Shown here: positions 1-11,194 of the stretch, piece after piece
Position numbering within the stretch: the first letter of the stretch is position 1
Layout: each line of letters starts with the position of its first letter
Assembly: GCA_030522415.1 (NCBI GenBank)
Contig: CM060109.1
Location: 6,164,655 to 6,228,654 of the forward strand
DNA length: 64,000 nt
Direction: 5' to 3'
Source of the DNA: Channallabes apus
Taxonomy: Eukaryota > Chordata > Actinopteri > Siluriformes > Clariidae
Notes under the pieces: model-generated
The model's database searches: none
Seen by the model: only the letters and a program-made list of their open reading frames with translations
Told to the model about the DNA's origin: nothing
Translations under genes and position numbers: made by a program

Positions 1-139
1 TCATCACACATTCCTGTTCTCCTGATCCACATCATGGCCACCAGGCTGGACTTGACTGTGAGAAGAACTAATGGACGATGGATTCGTTTGTTAGAGCGCT
101 GGAGAAATGTCAAACACTTTCTGATAATTGCCTTCCATA

Positions 140-375
140 ACAGTGGTGGCTTAGTTGTTAAGGCTCTGACTTACTGACCGGAAGGTCTGCGGTTCGAGCC
201 CCAGCTCCGCCAGGTTGACACTGTTGGACCCTTGAGCGAGGCCCTTAACCCTGTCAGCTCCATGGGTGCTGTATAATGGCAGACACTGGGCTCTGACCCC
301 AGCCTCCAAACAAGAAGCTAACAAGGACATTCGAAGAATAAAGAATTTCACTGCGCAGTAAAGTATATGTGACGA
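140..375 (+). mobile_element. tRNA-derived SINE copy
   Basis: A tRNA-like head with a box-A-like stretch (GCTTAGTTGTTAAGG) and a box-B-like stretch (GGTTCGAGCCC) is followed by the 'cccttgagcgaggcccttaa' block. The copy ends near 'gaatttcactgcgcagtaa'. This layout is typical of a widespread teleost SINE family. It lies in the cps1 intron or upstream flank and is unlikely to have a function of its own. Confidence 0.75.
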
Positions 376-782
376 GGAACACGAAGCACCTGACAGTGGA
401 AGCTGGTGTCAGAAGATCCAGATTCAAGTCAGAATCATATCAGATATAATCTGGGATTAATTCCAGTGACATGACATCAGTTGCGATGTAAGGTGTTCTA
501 TACACACAAAAAAAGGAGTCAAAATCTTGACGCAAGAGGAAAATAAACGAAGTTAATGTTCACTATCAATTTTGTCTTTTTATTTGAAACTTCACACAAT
601 AATCAGATCATTTCCGCACTGTATATTTTATTGCCTGTTAGTCCTCGTTTACATATTTTCAAATATTAAGTTGCATGTGCATAATTCGGGGGGGAATCCA
701 GTTTGACATGATTCACAGTAAATGTATTGGATTAGCATAATTGTTTTCTCTACCATTTACGTTTTTATTGACATGCCCATAG

Positions 783-895
783 CTTTATGCCACAGAAGCT
801 ACCTCTGCTTGGCTCAATGCCAACGATGTGCCTACGACACCGGTCTCATGGCCCAGTGAGGACAGTAAAGACAGCACCTTACCGACTATCTGCAG
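783..895 (+). CDS. cps1: cps1 coding exon (third from last)
   Basis: This exon encodes part of the C-terminal MGS-like domain of mitochondrial carbamoyl-phosphate synthetase (CPS I; CPS III in fish), the ammonia- or glutamine-using first step of the urea cycle, allosterically activated by N-acetylglutamate. The exon opens after an AG at 781-782 behind a pyrimidine-rich tract and closes at TGCAG|gtcagt. The frame begins L-Y-A-T-E-A-T-S, runs through A-W-L-N-A-N-D-V-P and S-W-P-S, and ends two bases into a codon completed by the next exon. The two threonines of ATEAT and the tryptophan of SWPS correspond, from memory of the human enzyme, to N-acetylglutamate contacts. The match to vertebrate CPS1 is strong. 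Upstream exons lie outside the window. The short length and exact phase fit with 2601-2730 support the splice borders. Confidence 0.93.
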
Positions 896-984
896 GTCAG
901 TACCCAAAATTTCTGACTATTTATACTGTATCATGAACGAAATGGCACCGAGCATGTCATGTATAATAAATAAATATATATAAT

Positions 985-1675
985 ACACAAAAGTTTGGGA
1001 TCACTTGCAGATTTCTTTGCTTTTGTTTGGTGATTTATGTATTTCAAAACTATAAAATAACACATAAGGAATTAGGCAATTATGTGACAACGGCAACAGT
1101 CAGATGGTATTTTAGGACACGGGGGTCAGCCTTTCTGGAACAGTTCTCACAAGAACAGTATTGTGTCAAGTGCATTTCCAAAACCCATCATCAAGCACCA
1201 TGATGAAACTGTCTCCCATGAAGACCTTCCCGGAAGTGTGTATACACCAATGTGCTTATGAATATCTCTAACTGTACAAAAATACAAGATATAACTTTCT
1301 TTAACTGTAATTGCTTTCCAAAGTATGCTCCCATGCTTCATGTGATATATTGGAAGTGAAAAGGAAAAGTTTGCAATTAGCTTGTCTGCAATAAAACTCA
1401 GCATCATGACAGTGTTGTTTCTAAAATAAAAAAAAGTTAAATTGATGTTGATTATATGATGGTGGAATAATGCTGCAAATACACCTTTAAAACAGCAGGA
1501 CATATTTTATTTATACACAATCCATGATGAAACTGTCTCTCATGAAGACCTTCCCAGGAAACTGGCACCAAAACTACCTCTGCTGCAGAGGAGACGTTCA
1601 TTTAGAGTCACCAGCCTCAGAAATCACCAATTAACAACCAGCACCTCAGATTAGAGCCGTTATGAAAAGCTTTTA
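985..1675 (+). mobile_element. decayed Tc1-type relic in cps1 intron
   Basis: The start 'aaaagtttgggatcactt' resembles the end of a known fish Tc1 family. Later segments (1130-1234 and 1525-1675) resemble the N-terminal transposase region of that family. A block around 'tgatgaaactgtctc' occurs at 1199-1234 and again at 1525-1560, so the relic is interrupted by about 290 bp of other sequence. No open frame survives. The rest of intron 896-2600 shows nothing else I can name. Confidence 0.55.
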
Positions 1676-2600
1676 CAGATCATAAGTTACAGATATACAT
1701 CTCAATATCAACTGTTCAAAGGAGATTATTGTGTATTTTGGATAAAAACCTTCGTTGTCAACCTTCGTAGTCTAGAAAGAAATACAAATCAGGAACAACC
1801 GTGGAGTTAGAAGGTGTGTACAAACATTGGTATATCCTGCGTCATGTCTGTTTGCACGTTACAGTCGCTGTCCCCTAAGTTTATATCATCCGAACAGCTT
1901 CCCACACATACATTATTTTGCTCAGGATATAGAATAGGCATGTTACATCTGTACAGTACACTGCAGTATCTCCTTAAAGCTTTGCTAAGTACCTGCACTG
2001 CTGTAGTGTAATATAGTGTCTGTGTAGTATCCAAACTATAGAACATCCAGTTTCATACAGTAAATCGTATCTCGGGGTACATTCCCCTTTACCCCTGCTT
2101 CCTGATTTTCTGTACTGTACTGTACAAGTTCCGACAATCACAGTAACAACTCCAATGTTTGCACTATCCAAATGTTTCACCGTGGCTAAGAGTCTATAAG
2201 AACTGTACACACAATCATTCCAAGCCGTTTGCTTGGTCGCAAACCTTCACCACACCACACCAGCTGATTTTCACCCTGAACCAGTCATTGAAAACCTGCA
2301 TTAACGGCTCTGATTTGTAAGAGTTTGTCACGACGGGTGAAAGGAGGCTGATGGTTTATCAGTGTTCTAATCATCACAAATCCTCGATTAGCATTCTGAT
2401 CTGAGGACATGGTGCCTGAGGCCAATTCATTTCACTGCTTTTTTTATTTTTTTTGCCAAATTACATTCATTGTCTTTGGAGTTTCTGTGATAAGTGCGAG
2501 TCGTGCATGAATAATCTAAATAAACACAATGGCAGTTTTGTGTGAAATATTAGCGGAACGTGTTTGTCATTATTTTTTTTGGACATTTCTCATTGTGCAG

Positions 2601-2730
2601 TCTGATCAGTAACGGCCATGTCGACCTGGTGGTGAACCTTCCGAATAACAACACCAAGTTCGTCAAGGACAACTTCCTCATCCGCAGAATGGCTGTGGAC
2701 TACGGCGTCCCCCTCATCACCAACTTCCAG
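2601..2730 (+). CDS. cps1: cps1 coding exon (second from last)
   Basis: This is a 130-nt exon behind the acceptor 'cattgtgcag' and ending CTTCCAG|gttggt. Its first base completes the Ser codon begun in 783-895. It then encodes [20 protein letters not shown] and ends V-P-L-I-T-N-F-Q. The NLPNNN loop and the DNF asparagine are the other residues known from the human enzyme to contact N-acetylglutamate. The fit to the CPS1 C-terminal regulatory domain is unambiguous. The phase is 0 at the 3' border, matching the next exon. Confidence 0.95.
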
Positions 2731-3136
2731 GTTGGTCCCGCCTTCCACAACTTTGATTTCGTTCGTGTTGGTTTTAGTTCTCGTGCCAAGCCTTAGTTTC
2801 CGTCAACTGACCCGTTCATCAGTACACGTTGATATCTCAGACTCCTTATACAGTAGATATTACGTCTTTTCCAACTTCCCAGGCTCCAGACACCACTTTA
2901 GACCGAGAGTGAACTCGTGAAAATTTAAAGGTCCCTTATTGTACTATCCCTTTGACAAGTTAACACAAGTCTCAGAGCTCGCCCAAAGTGTTTCCTGAAA
3001 TGCCCCATATATATAATGCATTATACCTCAGACTCCTCCTCTGAGCCACGCCCCCTCCTGAGAAAAGCAGAGCAAAGCGGCAAGCCGGGGGAGGGGTATC
3101 CTCCTCTATGAGGTCACAATAGGAGGAAAGCTCGTG

Positions 3137-3292
3137 GGGTTGCACAGTGGTTAAGGCATTAGACTACTTTTCAGAAGGTTTCCGGTTCAAACCACAGCGC
3201 CACCAAGTAGCCACTGTTGAGATAAAATGAGATAAAATGTAAGTTGCTATGGTTAAGGGCGTCTGCCACATGCCGTAATGTAAAATCGGCTT
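3137..3292 (+). mobile_element. tRNA-derived SINE in last cps1 intron
   Basis: The copy has a head 'cacagtggttaaggcatt', a box-B-like 'ccggttcaaaccaca', and a degenerate tail 'gggcgtctgccacatgcc'. It is the same SINE family as the better-preserved copy at 6320-6521. It lies within intron 2731-3683, the rest of which shows only AT-rich sequence. Confidence 0.7.
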
Positions 3293-3683
3293 GTTTAAAC
3301 TACAACCAGCGTAAAAATGTGCAAAAAGCAGGGCATTTTTTTTTCATCATATAATATAGATAATAATAAAGAGAATTTAGCATAATTGGTCCCCTTTAAA
3401 GTAGAAGGGATTCATGGGATGTTAAAACATTTAGCATTAATATTTTGCCTTCAGTTCTGTAAACTTTCTTTTTTTTAAATCTTATTAAATTTGGACTCTC
3501 ATCCCTAATTCATGATGAGTGGATTAGGCTGTGCAGAAGAGCAGGTTGTGGAGAACCTAATGCAAGCCTGATGCAAGTGTCCAAATACTTATTAATCTTC
3601 ACCATATATGGTCAGTAATCCAAATGGCTGTATGGTAATAAAACGGTTTCTTGACTCGGAATTAAATACCTTTTCTCTCGCAG

Positions 3684-3782
3684 GTGGTGAAGCTATTCGC
3701 AGAGGCCATTAAGTATTCAAGCAAATTGGACACGACCAGTCTCTTCCACTATCGCCAGCGGGAGGCAGGACAGCGGGGTTAA
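3684..3782 (+). CDS. cps1: cps1 terminal coding exon with stop
   Basis: This is the last coding exon. The acceptor is 'ctctcgcag', then 32 codons and TAA at 3780-3782. The peptide runs [10 protein letters not shown] and ends [14 protein letters not shown]. The FHYRQ segment is the hallmark end of CPS1. The terminal residues after FHYRQ differ from the mammalian ones, which is usual at this tail. With the two preceding exons this gives about 114 residues of the regulatory domain, all in frame with no lesion, so the gene appears functional here. Confidence 0.95.
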   Translation: MVKLFAEAIKYSSKLDTTSLFHYRQREAGQRG

Positions 3783-4230
3783 AGCCTCCAGAACCCATCC
3801 ATCCACTCACCGAAACCTCTGCTGAATCCACGCCACCGAGACTCCGCGCAGCGCTGTTTCCGACACCCCTGAAGGAGGTTTCCGGCTTTTAAGACGCTCG
3901 CTAGGTTTAAAACCTGCCTTGTGTCCAAATTAACCTTAATGCAACTTTTCAAACACTCATTTGCAGCTAACTTTCCTGTGGAGTGGACGTGGGATTCATT
4001 TAAACGTTTACGGCTTAGCCCTAAAGGGGGCTCCTGGACCACCAGAGCCTTTTATAGGTTGTGGATTCCTCTTATTATTTGTTCCGTGTGTGTTTGTGTG
4101 TGCGTTATTACAGTATGTAGCCTGTTTATTCAGGCTGGAATGACGTACATAGTCTCGGCGTGACTGTAACCGTAAGTAAAAAGGAGAAAGAGCTGTTCAT
4201 TCCTTAATAAATAAATGTGTGTGTATAAAT
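3783..4230 (+). other. cps1: cps1 3' UTR with polyadenylation signals
   Basis: Sequence downstream of the cps1 stop contains overlapping AATAAA hexamers at 4206-4211 and 4210-4215, the first good poly(A) signals after the stop. A GT-rich stretch around 4085-4105 lies upstream of them. The exact cleavage site cannot be seen from sequence alone. Confidence 0.6.
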
Positions 4231-4439
4231 ATATACACACTGTTCTACATATCGTTAAGCTTGGTTATTATACACTGCACACACACACACCCCCACACAC
4301 ACACACACAGTAAATCCCTGTTGAGTAAGGCTGTGGTTATACTGTATTATCCTGCTAAGTAATAAGTGTTCTCAATTCTGCTTTTCATTAACATAAATCA
4401 TGTTTTTTTATGAATCTTTTTAAATGGCACTACATTTTG

Positions 4440-4770
4440 CCCCTTTCTCGTGAATTGTTTTCATTCCCTCGCTTTATTTAGCCACTTTGCTGAACCAGGC
4501 TTTCGGCAGAACTCGCGGGAGACATTGAGCGACTCGGAATGAAGGAAAAAATAATCCCCTGGCTTAATAAAGGCGAGCAGAGCGAGTTAATAGTGTTTTC
4601 CTCCCTGATGAATTTAAAGCTGATTGCCATTGTTTATCAATCGGCGAGAATGCAGCATCGATCAGGCCAGAGTCTCTCACTTCTCGCTCGTGGTTTCCAC
4701 ACCTTCCAAGAAAACCCAATCGAGCTGCGGCACATTATGAGATTTAAGAGTTAGCTTCATGTTAACTCTC
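4440..4770. other. non-repetitive block, candidate conserved non-coding element
   Basis: The sequence is complex and balanced in composition, with no repeat family and no convincing coding frame. It sits just past the cps1 3' end. Motifs such as TTAATAAA and GATTGCCATTGTTTATCAAT give it an enhancer-like look, but that is only an impression. Comparison with other teleosts would decide. 4770-5110 holds nothing I recognise. Confidence 0.25.
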
Positions 4771-5119
4771 CGCGCATCACGGACGGTGAACTTCACCACT
4801 CCCTGCAAGGTAGATACGGATAGGAAACAGGTTCGATCCTGCGGCGCTAGCTTTTCCCTAAAGGTGTAATGAGGTCAGAGTGTTGCATTGATCTCATGCT
4901 CCTGGTGTCCTGTTGCTTGGCTGAGCAACAACTTGATCAACAGGAAATAGTCTAAGGTTGTTCAAACGTCTTTCTGTGAAAGGATGCGGTTCTACGATGG
5001 TTATTGTTAAGTTTTCAAGTCTGTGTGGGTTACAGATGCTTTTAAGATGAAAAAAAGAAAAATATTGTAGGTGCACATGATCTTCTACGAGGGGCATTGA
5101 AGTCAAACTGGGACCTGAT

Positions 5120-5450
5120 GAAACAAGTACGGTGATGAGACTCTTAGCCGCCCCACATCTGAACGGTGGAGCCGTTTTAAAGAAGTCTGTGAATGATTAT
5201 CCTGCAGTCGTTCTCGTGAAGATTCAGCGAGTGGAACACATGAACTTTGAAAGTCGTTGTCACCAACTTGCAGGAGAAATGCATCTGTCTGTGGAAACTG
5301 TTCACTCAATCTCCCACCAACACTGGGAGTTATTGCCACATCCCGCGTACAGTCCTGACCTCGCTCCAAGACATTTCCACAAGCCATTAAAGGAGTTCCT
5401 GGGAGGCCAGCGTTTCAGACGTGAATCAGACAGGCAGTCCGGTCATGGCT
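5120..5450 (+). pseudogene. mariner-type transposase relic
   Basis: A conceptual frame contains W-E-L-L-P-H-P-A-Y-S-P-D-L-A-P and then F-L-G-G-Q-R-F. This is the signature around the third catalytic Asp of mariner (DD34D) transposases. Upstream, L-S-V-E-T-V-H-S-I resembles the second helix-turn-helix. The first part of the catalytic domain is missing between residues near 5310 and 5325, and no inverted repeats were found. It is an old, internally deleted fragment. Confidence 0.6.
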
Positions 5451-5936
5451 CCTGGTGTACAGTATTGGGAGAACTTTCTACCTTGATAGTACCAATCGCT
5501 CTTACATTAAATTTAATTTATTCCCAGACTACCATCACGCACATTATCACTCGTTTACACCAGTCCAGGAATTCAGTCCAGGGAACCAGAAGGGCACATG
5601 GAGAACATCAGAACTCGGGAGCAAACCAGGGACCCTGGAGCGATGAGGCAACAATTCTATCCACGCCATTACCATGGCAGGTTACTACTGAGGTTGATAA
5701 TTACTTTCTATAGGTGTTGTTTTTTTTTTGCTAGTTTTTTTGTAATTGTAACTATAATCCTTATTGTCTGGTGGTACTGTTCCTGTTATCAGTGAAAGGG
5801 TGGTAAACAGAGTTCCAGATACCACTCAGGTTGATACAGTATGACCTGATTTAGTTAATTTCCCTAACAGCACATTAATTTGACATGGACACATAATCTT
5901 ACAGTACACTCTTTGATTCTGTTTTTGCAGCGGGAC

Positions 5937-6237
5937 AGTGATGTAGTGGTTAGCACTGTCGCCTTCCACCTCCAGGGTCTGGGTTTGTTTCCATACTCGA
6001 TTCCCGTCTCTGTGCGCATGGAGTCCGCATGTTCTCCCCATGCTTGGTCGGTTTCCCCCAAGTATTCCGGTTTCCTCCCACAGTCCAAAGACATGCAGAT
6101 TAGGCTAATTGCCGTTCACAAAATGCCCGTAGTGTGTGAATGAGTGTGTGAGTGAGTGTACCCCGCCTCGTGCCCTAAGTCTCTAGGGATAGGCTCCAGC
6201 GCCCTCTCCCAAACCCTGAATACAGGATAAAGTGATA
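5937..6237 (+). repeat. tRNA-headed interspersed repeat, copy 1
   Basis: The copy starts with a tRNA-like 'gtagtggttagcactgtcgc', continues with 'catgttctccccatgcttgg' and 'ggtttcctcccacagtccaa', and ends 'ccctgaatacaggataaa'. The same family recurs at 13100-13463(-), 13785-14062(-), 30685-30825, 32895-33075, 34752-34975(-), 45965-46265(-) and 47345-47645. It is a very common teleost repeat. Confidence 0.75.
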
Positions 6238-6319
6238 TACAGTGGCTTGCAAAAGTATTCGGCCCCCGTGAACGTTTCCACATTTTGTCACATTACAGCC
6301 ACAAACATGAATCAATTTT

Positions 6320-6521
6320 CATGGGGGCCAGGGGTAGCTCAGTGGTTAAGGCATTGGACTACGGTTCGGAAGATCCCAGGTTCAAACCCCACAACCACCA
6401 AGTTGCCACTGTTGGGCCCTTGAGCAAGGCCCTTAACCCTCAACTGCTCAGATGTATAATGAGATAAAAATGTAAGTCGCTCTGGATAAGAGCGTCTGCC
6501 AAATGCCTAAATGTAAATGTA
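6320..6521 (+). mobile_element. SINE inserted in Tc1 left inverted repeat
   Basis: This is a well-preserved tRNA-derived SINE with head 'ggggtagctcagtggttaag', box B 'caggttcaaacccca', and tail 'taagagcgtctgccaaatgc'. It is flanked by a six-base duplication AATTTT at 6314-6319 and 6522-6527. The undisrupted target is visible in the right-hand inverted repeat, near 7950, where the SINE is absent. The insertion is therefore younger than the Tc1 element. Confidence 0.88.
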
Positions 6522-6816
6522 AATTTTATTGGAATTCCACGTGAAAGACCAATACAAAGTGGTGTACACGTGAGAAGTGGAACGAAAATCATACATGATT
6601 CCAAACATTTTTTACAAATAAATAACTGCAAAGTGGGGTGTGTGTAATTATTCAGCCCCCTTTGGTCTGAGTGCAGTCAGTTGCCCATAGACATTGCCTG
6701 ATGAGTACTAATGACTAAATAGGGTGCACCTGTGTGTAATCTAATGTCAGTACAAATACAGCTGCTCTGTGATGGCCTCAGAGGTTGTCTAAGAGAATAT
6801 TGGGAGCAACAACACC

Positions 6817-7810
6817 ATGAAGTCGAAAGAACACACCAGACAGGTCAGGGATAAAGTTATTGAGAAATTTAAAGCAGGCTTAGGCTACAAAAAGATTTCC
6901 AAAGCCTTGAACATCCCACGGAGCCACTGTTCAAGCGATCATTCAGAAATGGAAGGAGTATGGCACAACTGTAAACCCACCAAGACAAGGCCGTCCACGT
7001 AAACTCACCGGCCGAACAAGGAGAGCGCTGATCAGAAATGCAGCCAAGAGGCCCATGGTGACTCTGGACGAGCTGCAGAGATCTACAGCTCAGGTGGGGG
7101 AATCTGTCCATAGGACAACTATTAGTCGTGCACTGCACAAAGTTGGCCTTTATGGAAGAGTGGCAAGAAGAAAGCCATTGTTAACAGAAAACCATAAGAA
7201 GTCCCGTTTGCACAGCAAACATGTGGAAGAAGGTGCTCTGGTCAGATGAGACCAAAATGGAACTTTTTGACCAAAATGCAAAACGCTATGTGTGGTGGAA
7301 AACTAACACTGCACATCACCCTGAACACACCATCCTCACTGTCAAATATGGTGGTGGCAGCATCATGCTCTGGGGTGCTTCTCTTCAGCAGGGACAGGGA
7401 AGCTGGTCAGAGTTGATGGGAAGATGGATGGAGACAAATACAGGGCAATCTTGGAAGAAAACCTCTTGGAGTCTGCAAAAGACTTGAGACTGGGGCGGAG
7501 GTTCACCTTCCAGCAGGACAACGACCCTAAACATAAAGCCAGGGCAACAATGGAATGGTTTAAAACAAAACATATCCATGTGTTAGAATGGCCCAGTCAA
7601 AGTCCAGATCTAAATCCAATCGAGAATCTGTGGCAAGATCTGAAAACTGCTGTTCACAAACGCTGTCCATCTAATCTGACTGAGCTGGAGCTGTTTTGCA
7701 AAGAAGAATGGGCGAGGATTTCAGTCTCCAGATGTGCAAAGCTGGTAGAGACATACCCTAAAAGACTGGCAGCTGTAATTGCAGCAAAAGGTGGTTCTAC
7801 AAAGTATTGA
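6817..7810 (+). pseudogene. Tc1 transposase pseudogene
   Basis: An ATG at 6817 opens an N-terminal DNA-binding region (E-H-T-R-Q-V-R-D-K-V, then Y-K-K-I-S-K-A-L-N-I-P-R-S). The frame shifts near 6930, returns around 7055 (T-L-D-E-L-Q), and shifts again near 7220 and 7390. The catalytic core is recognisable in pieces: [16 protein letters not shown] and [11 protein letters not shown], supplying the DDE residues. The C-terminus ends G-G-S-T-K-Y before TGA. Family length is about 340 aa. At least three frameshifts or small deletions make this copy unable to encode an active enzyme. Confidence 0.9.
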
Positions 7811-8030
7811 CTCAGGGGGCTGAATAATTACACACACCCCACTTTGCAGTTATTTATTTGTAAAAAATGTTTGGAATCATGTATGATTTTCGTTCCACTT
7901 CTCACGTGTACACCACTTTGTATTGGTCTTTCACGTGGAACTCCAATAAAATTGATTCATGTTTGTGGCTGTAATGTGACAAAATGTGGAAAAGTTCAAC
8001 GGGGCCCGAATACTTTTGCAAGCCACTGTA

Positions 8031-8090
8031 CATTTACATTTAGGCATTTGGCAAGATGCTCTTATCCAGAGTGACTTACAAAAAGATATA
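8031..8090 (-). mobile_element. SINE tail fragment
   Basis: The block 'catttacatttaggcatttg' followed by 'gctcttatccagagtgactt' is the reverse complement of the 3' tail of the SINE at 6320-6521. Only the tail remains. The Tc1 element 6240-8028 inserted at the TA at its end. Confidence 0.7.
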
Positions 8091-8568
8091 GACGATCAGT
8101 GAGTGAGTGATTCTGTTGCGAGCAAGCAAAAAATATCATTTTATTACAAATGTGCATTAAATTAAACATAAAATAAAAACGTCCTTGCAGCAAACTTTAC
8201 TACTTCAGCGATGAAACTTTTTTGGGGGGGCTGTATAATACAAAGCATCCACTGTTCAGGTGCAAATCCCAGTGAAATGAGTCATTAATGTTGAGAAAAA
8301 TAAAGTATTAAACTGAGCACATAAATAAATAAATTACGTCCAGGCAGAGTAAATGCTTAGACACAGCTCGGCTGGTGTACCTGATGATAGGGTTAAGTCG
8401 AGGTCAGTTAACCATTTTGTTTATCTTGAGTAAAGTTTTATCAGTTTGAAACACCTCTTAAGGACAAGACATCAGGGTCCTGCATTGGTTTCGCTACAGA
8501 CCACATTCTTTCATACAACTCCATTAATTGTTTGATTGATTGTGCAAATTAAGCCCAAGGCTCCCCTT

Positions 8569-8570
<2 letters not shown>

Positions 8571-8609
<39 letters not shown>
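8571..8609. repeat. (CA)n microsatellite
   Basis: About 19 tandem CA units, uninterrupted. Confidence 0.97.
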
Positions 8610-8610
<1 letters not shown>

Positions 8611-8639
8611 CCACAGTACGTTTCCTAATCAATAACGCT

Positions 8640-9030
8640 GCTTTTCTCTGCCCACAGATTAACTCATTCATTAAGCAGCCTGATTAATCCAGCAGATAAG
8701 CGAACGACGCGTTCAGCAAAACGCAACTCTGCGGAATTCTCCCAAGGTCCAAACAGATCGCTTCAATTAGCTCCGAGTGTTTTTCAACCTTCTGCTGCCC
8801 TGATCGAGTTTGAAGACTCCTTTAGCGTTCCTCAAGCGAGCGGAGGTTAATTTGTTCGAGAGTGTTTGAGAGTGCGAATCCGATTAAAGCCAGAGAGCCT
8901 GGCGGCGCTGATGAGATCCTTCTTCCCAGTCGCCAGCCGTTACTCGAGCCGCAGAGACTGATGGCTTTTACTGAACACGCCCCACAAACTGAGAGACTGC
9001 ACTGGCTTCACCAGTCTATAAACCCAGCTG
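8640..9030. other. non-repetitive block, candidate conserved non-coding element
   Basis: Complex sequence with ATTA-type homeodomain cores ('cattaagcagcctgattaat') and no repeat match or long frame. It resembles teleost non-coding conserved blocks in composition only; this is an inference. 8095-8570 and 9030-9385 show nothing recognisable. Confidence 0.22.
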
Positions 9031-9384
9031 TAGCTTTATTCTTTCTTTCCTTGGGGAAAAAAAAACTGACAGTATAACATAGTCTGACTTTTACTTAAGT
9101 CATACTGTAGATGGGCCCAAGTGCAGGCTTTTCCTTATTATTGTATACATTAATAAAGTATGTAACAATTCAGTCAAAAGTTAGTTCCCTTCTTTTCATT
9201 CTCTGTTTTTTGTGTAAAACATAATAAAAATCATCTGATTGTTGCAGGTCTCATTATTACTCAAATAAAACCTCAGATGAACAACATGCAACTTTTTTCA
9301 CTTCATCATTATTTTATCCAAAAAAAATAATAAAACATGCGGGCACGGCTACCGTAAGTCCTCCCTCACTGCCTCGACCTGTTT

Positions 9385-10485
9385 TAAGAGGGTAAATTAA
9401 GCCCAGGTGTTGCTAATCATCAGCCTATGAATAACTGATGATCAGCAGGTCTACAAACTGCTACTGTATAAAAGCAGAAGTTTTGGCAGTTTGCTGATAT
9501 GGAACATTTCAGGTGTGTCATAACACAACGCAAAAAGAGAAAGACAATAGTGTTCATGAAGCAATTGTTGCTGCACATCAATCTGGAAAGTGTTATAAAA
9601 GCATTTCCCAACAATTCTACAATGAGAAAGATTATTCACAAGTGGAAAGCATTCGAGACAGTCACCAGTCTTCCCAGGAGTGGACATCCCAGCACATTCA
9701 CCCAGTCCAACAAAAACAAAAAACACAAGAACTACAGCTCGGACCCTACAGGCCTCACTGAGCATGTTTGGAAGGGTTTCCGTGAGGAAGCCTCTTCTGT
9801 TTAAAAAGATCATGGAAGCACCAATGAGGTTCAAAAACTGGAACAAATTCCTATGGACTGATGAGAATAAACGAGTTCTTTGGCCTTAAGTGCCATGTTT
9901 GGTAAAAACCAAACAACATTACAGCAGAAGCACCTCATGCCCACTGTCAAGCAGGGCGGTGGAGGCGTGATTGTTTGTGTTTGTTTTGCATTACAGCACC
10001 TGGGACATCTTGCACTCATTGAGTCGACCATGAACTCCTCTGTGAGGCCATCTGTCCGACAGCTAAAGCTTGAGTGAAACTGGGTCATGCAACAGGACAA
10101 TGATTCGATGCACACCAGTAAATCTACAGTACATCAGAATGGCAGAAAATTAAAGAATCAAGATTTTGGAACGGCATCAAAGTCCAGATCTTAACAGAAA
10201 TGAAATGCTGTGGCTGGACCTTAAGAGAGCTGCGTATAAGTAAAAGCCACAAAATCTCAATGAACTGAAGCAATGGTACAGTATAAAGAAGGATGGACCG
10301 AGATTCCTCCACGATGATGTGCTAGACAGAAGAAATGATCAAGTTATTGATTAAAAGTTGATCAACAAGATGTTGAGTCATATGGGTACTTAGTACAGTA
10401 TTGTCCACATGTCTTTAACCATTTTTTTTTTTTAGATTAGTTTTTGTTGAATGAATAATGGCACAGTGAAATGTGGAATAAAAAT
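9385..10485 (+). pseudogene. decayed Tc1-type element and transposase
   Basis: Conceptual reading in several frames recovers pieces of a Tc1 transposase: E-A-I-V-A-A-H-Q-S-G-K, S-L-P-R-S-G-H-P-S, L-W-T-D-E-N-K near the first catalytic Asp, H-L-M-P-T-V-K-Q-G-G-G-G-V-I-V, and M-Q-Q-D-N-D around 10087-10105. The C-terminal 'gaaatgctgtggctggacct' block follows. Several internal segments are missing and terminal repeats are not clear, so both ends are approximate. The same family recurs at 37870-38330. Confidence 0.7.
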
Positions 10486-10659
10486 TAAATAGTGAGAAAA
10501 CCTAGCAACAGGTGTGAAACTAATCAAAAACATGTAACTACAAGGTACTAGTGATGTGTATAAGGTACTGCATGAGAGGAATTCTGGGAAGTCAGTGGTC
10601 CACTAATTATAATAATGATAAAACACTTTGGATGGTAAAAAAAAAAAAGAGTAGAAATC

Positions 10660-11165
10660 AAGATTCAAAGAACTTTATTAATCCCAGAGAGAAATTGCAT
10701 ACAGTTGCACTGATTAATTAAAAAAAAAAATCAAGAAATAAAATGAAATGAAAAATACAATAAATAGAAGCAAAAATAGAATTAAATGTAGCACACGTTT
10801 TTACATATTGCACAAACAAATAATCTGTATACTGATATTGCACTTGAAATATAGTATAAGTGAATAGAAAATAATATTGCACAAATGTACTGATAAGATA
10901 TCGCACTTTGACTTGGAACTTATCTTGTTGTGGGAACAGTAGTGTCCGAAAGTATTATTGAGCATTAACTACTGACAGTCCCTATCCCTTAGTGAAAGCG
11001 TTACAGAGATGAGTTATATAGTTTAATGGCCATTGGGAGAAAAGATCTCTGTAGAACACCTGGTCATGATCAGTCTCTGGCTGAAGTTGCTCCTCTGGTT
11101 GGAAGAAACACTGTGTAGCAGGTGAGAAGGATTGTTCAAGATCCTATCGGAGCTACAAGTGAAAG
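10660..11165 (-). repeat. interspersed repeat relic, LINE/SINE-tail type
   Basis: The motif 'gaactttattaatcccagag' opens a block seen often at 3' ends of fish retroposons. It continues with 'tttaatggccattgggagaa', a phrase also common in such repeats. No open frame. The classification is from memory, and the strand is inferred from the poly(A/T) side. Confidence 0.4.
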
Positions 11166-11194
11166 TAAGCATTTCTATATAAAACACACACAAA

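Larger units (their letters stand above)
6240..8028 (+). mobile_element. Tc1-type transposon with nested SINE
   Basis: The element begins CAGTGGCTTGCAAAAG and ends with the inverse CTTTTGCAAGCCACTG. It is flanked by TA at 6238-6239 and 8029-8030, the Tc1/mariner target duplication. The inverted repeats are about 220 bp each, and the left one is split by a SINE (6320-6521). The internal transposase is a frameshifted pseudogene, so the copy is non-autonomous. It landed beside the older repeat ending at 6237. Confidence 0.92.

Noticed and set aside
5132..5713. 193-codon frame as a host gene
   Set aside because: Its only recognisable motif is the mariner YSPDLAP block; the remainder after 5450 is non-homologous read-through.
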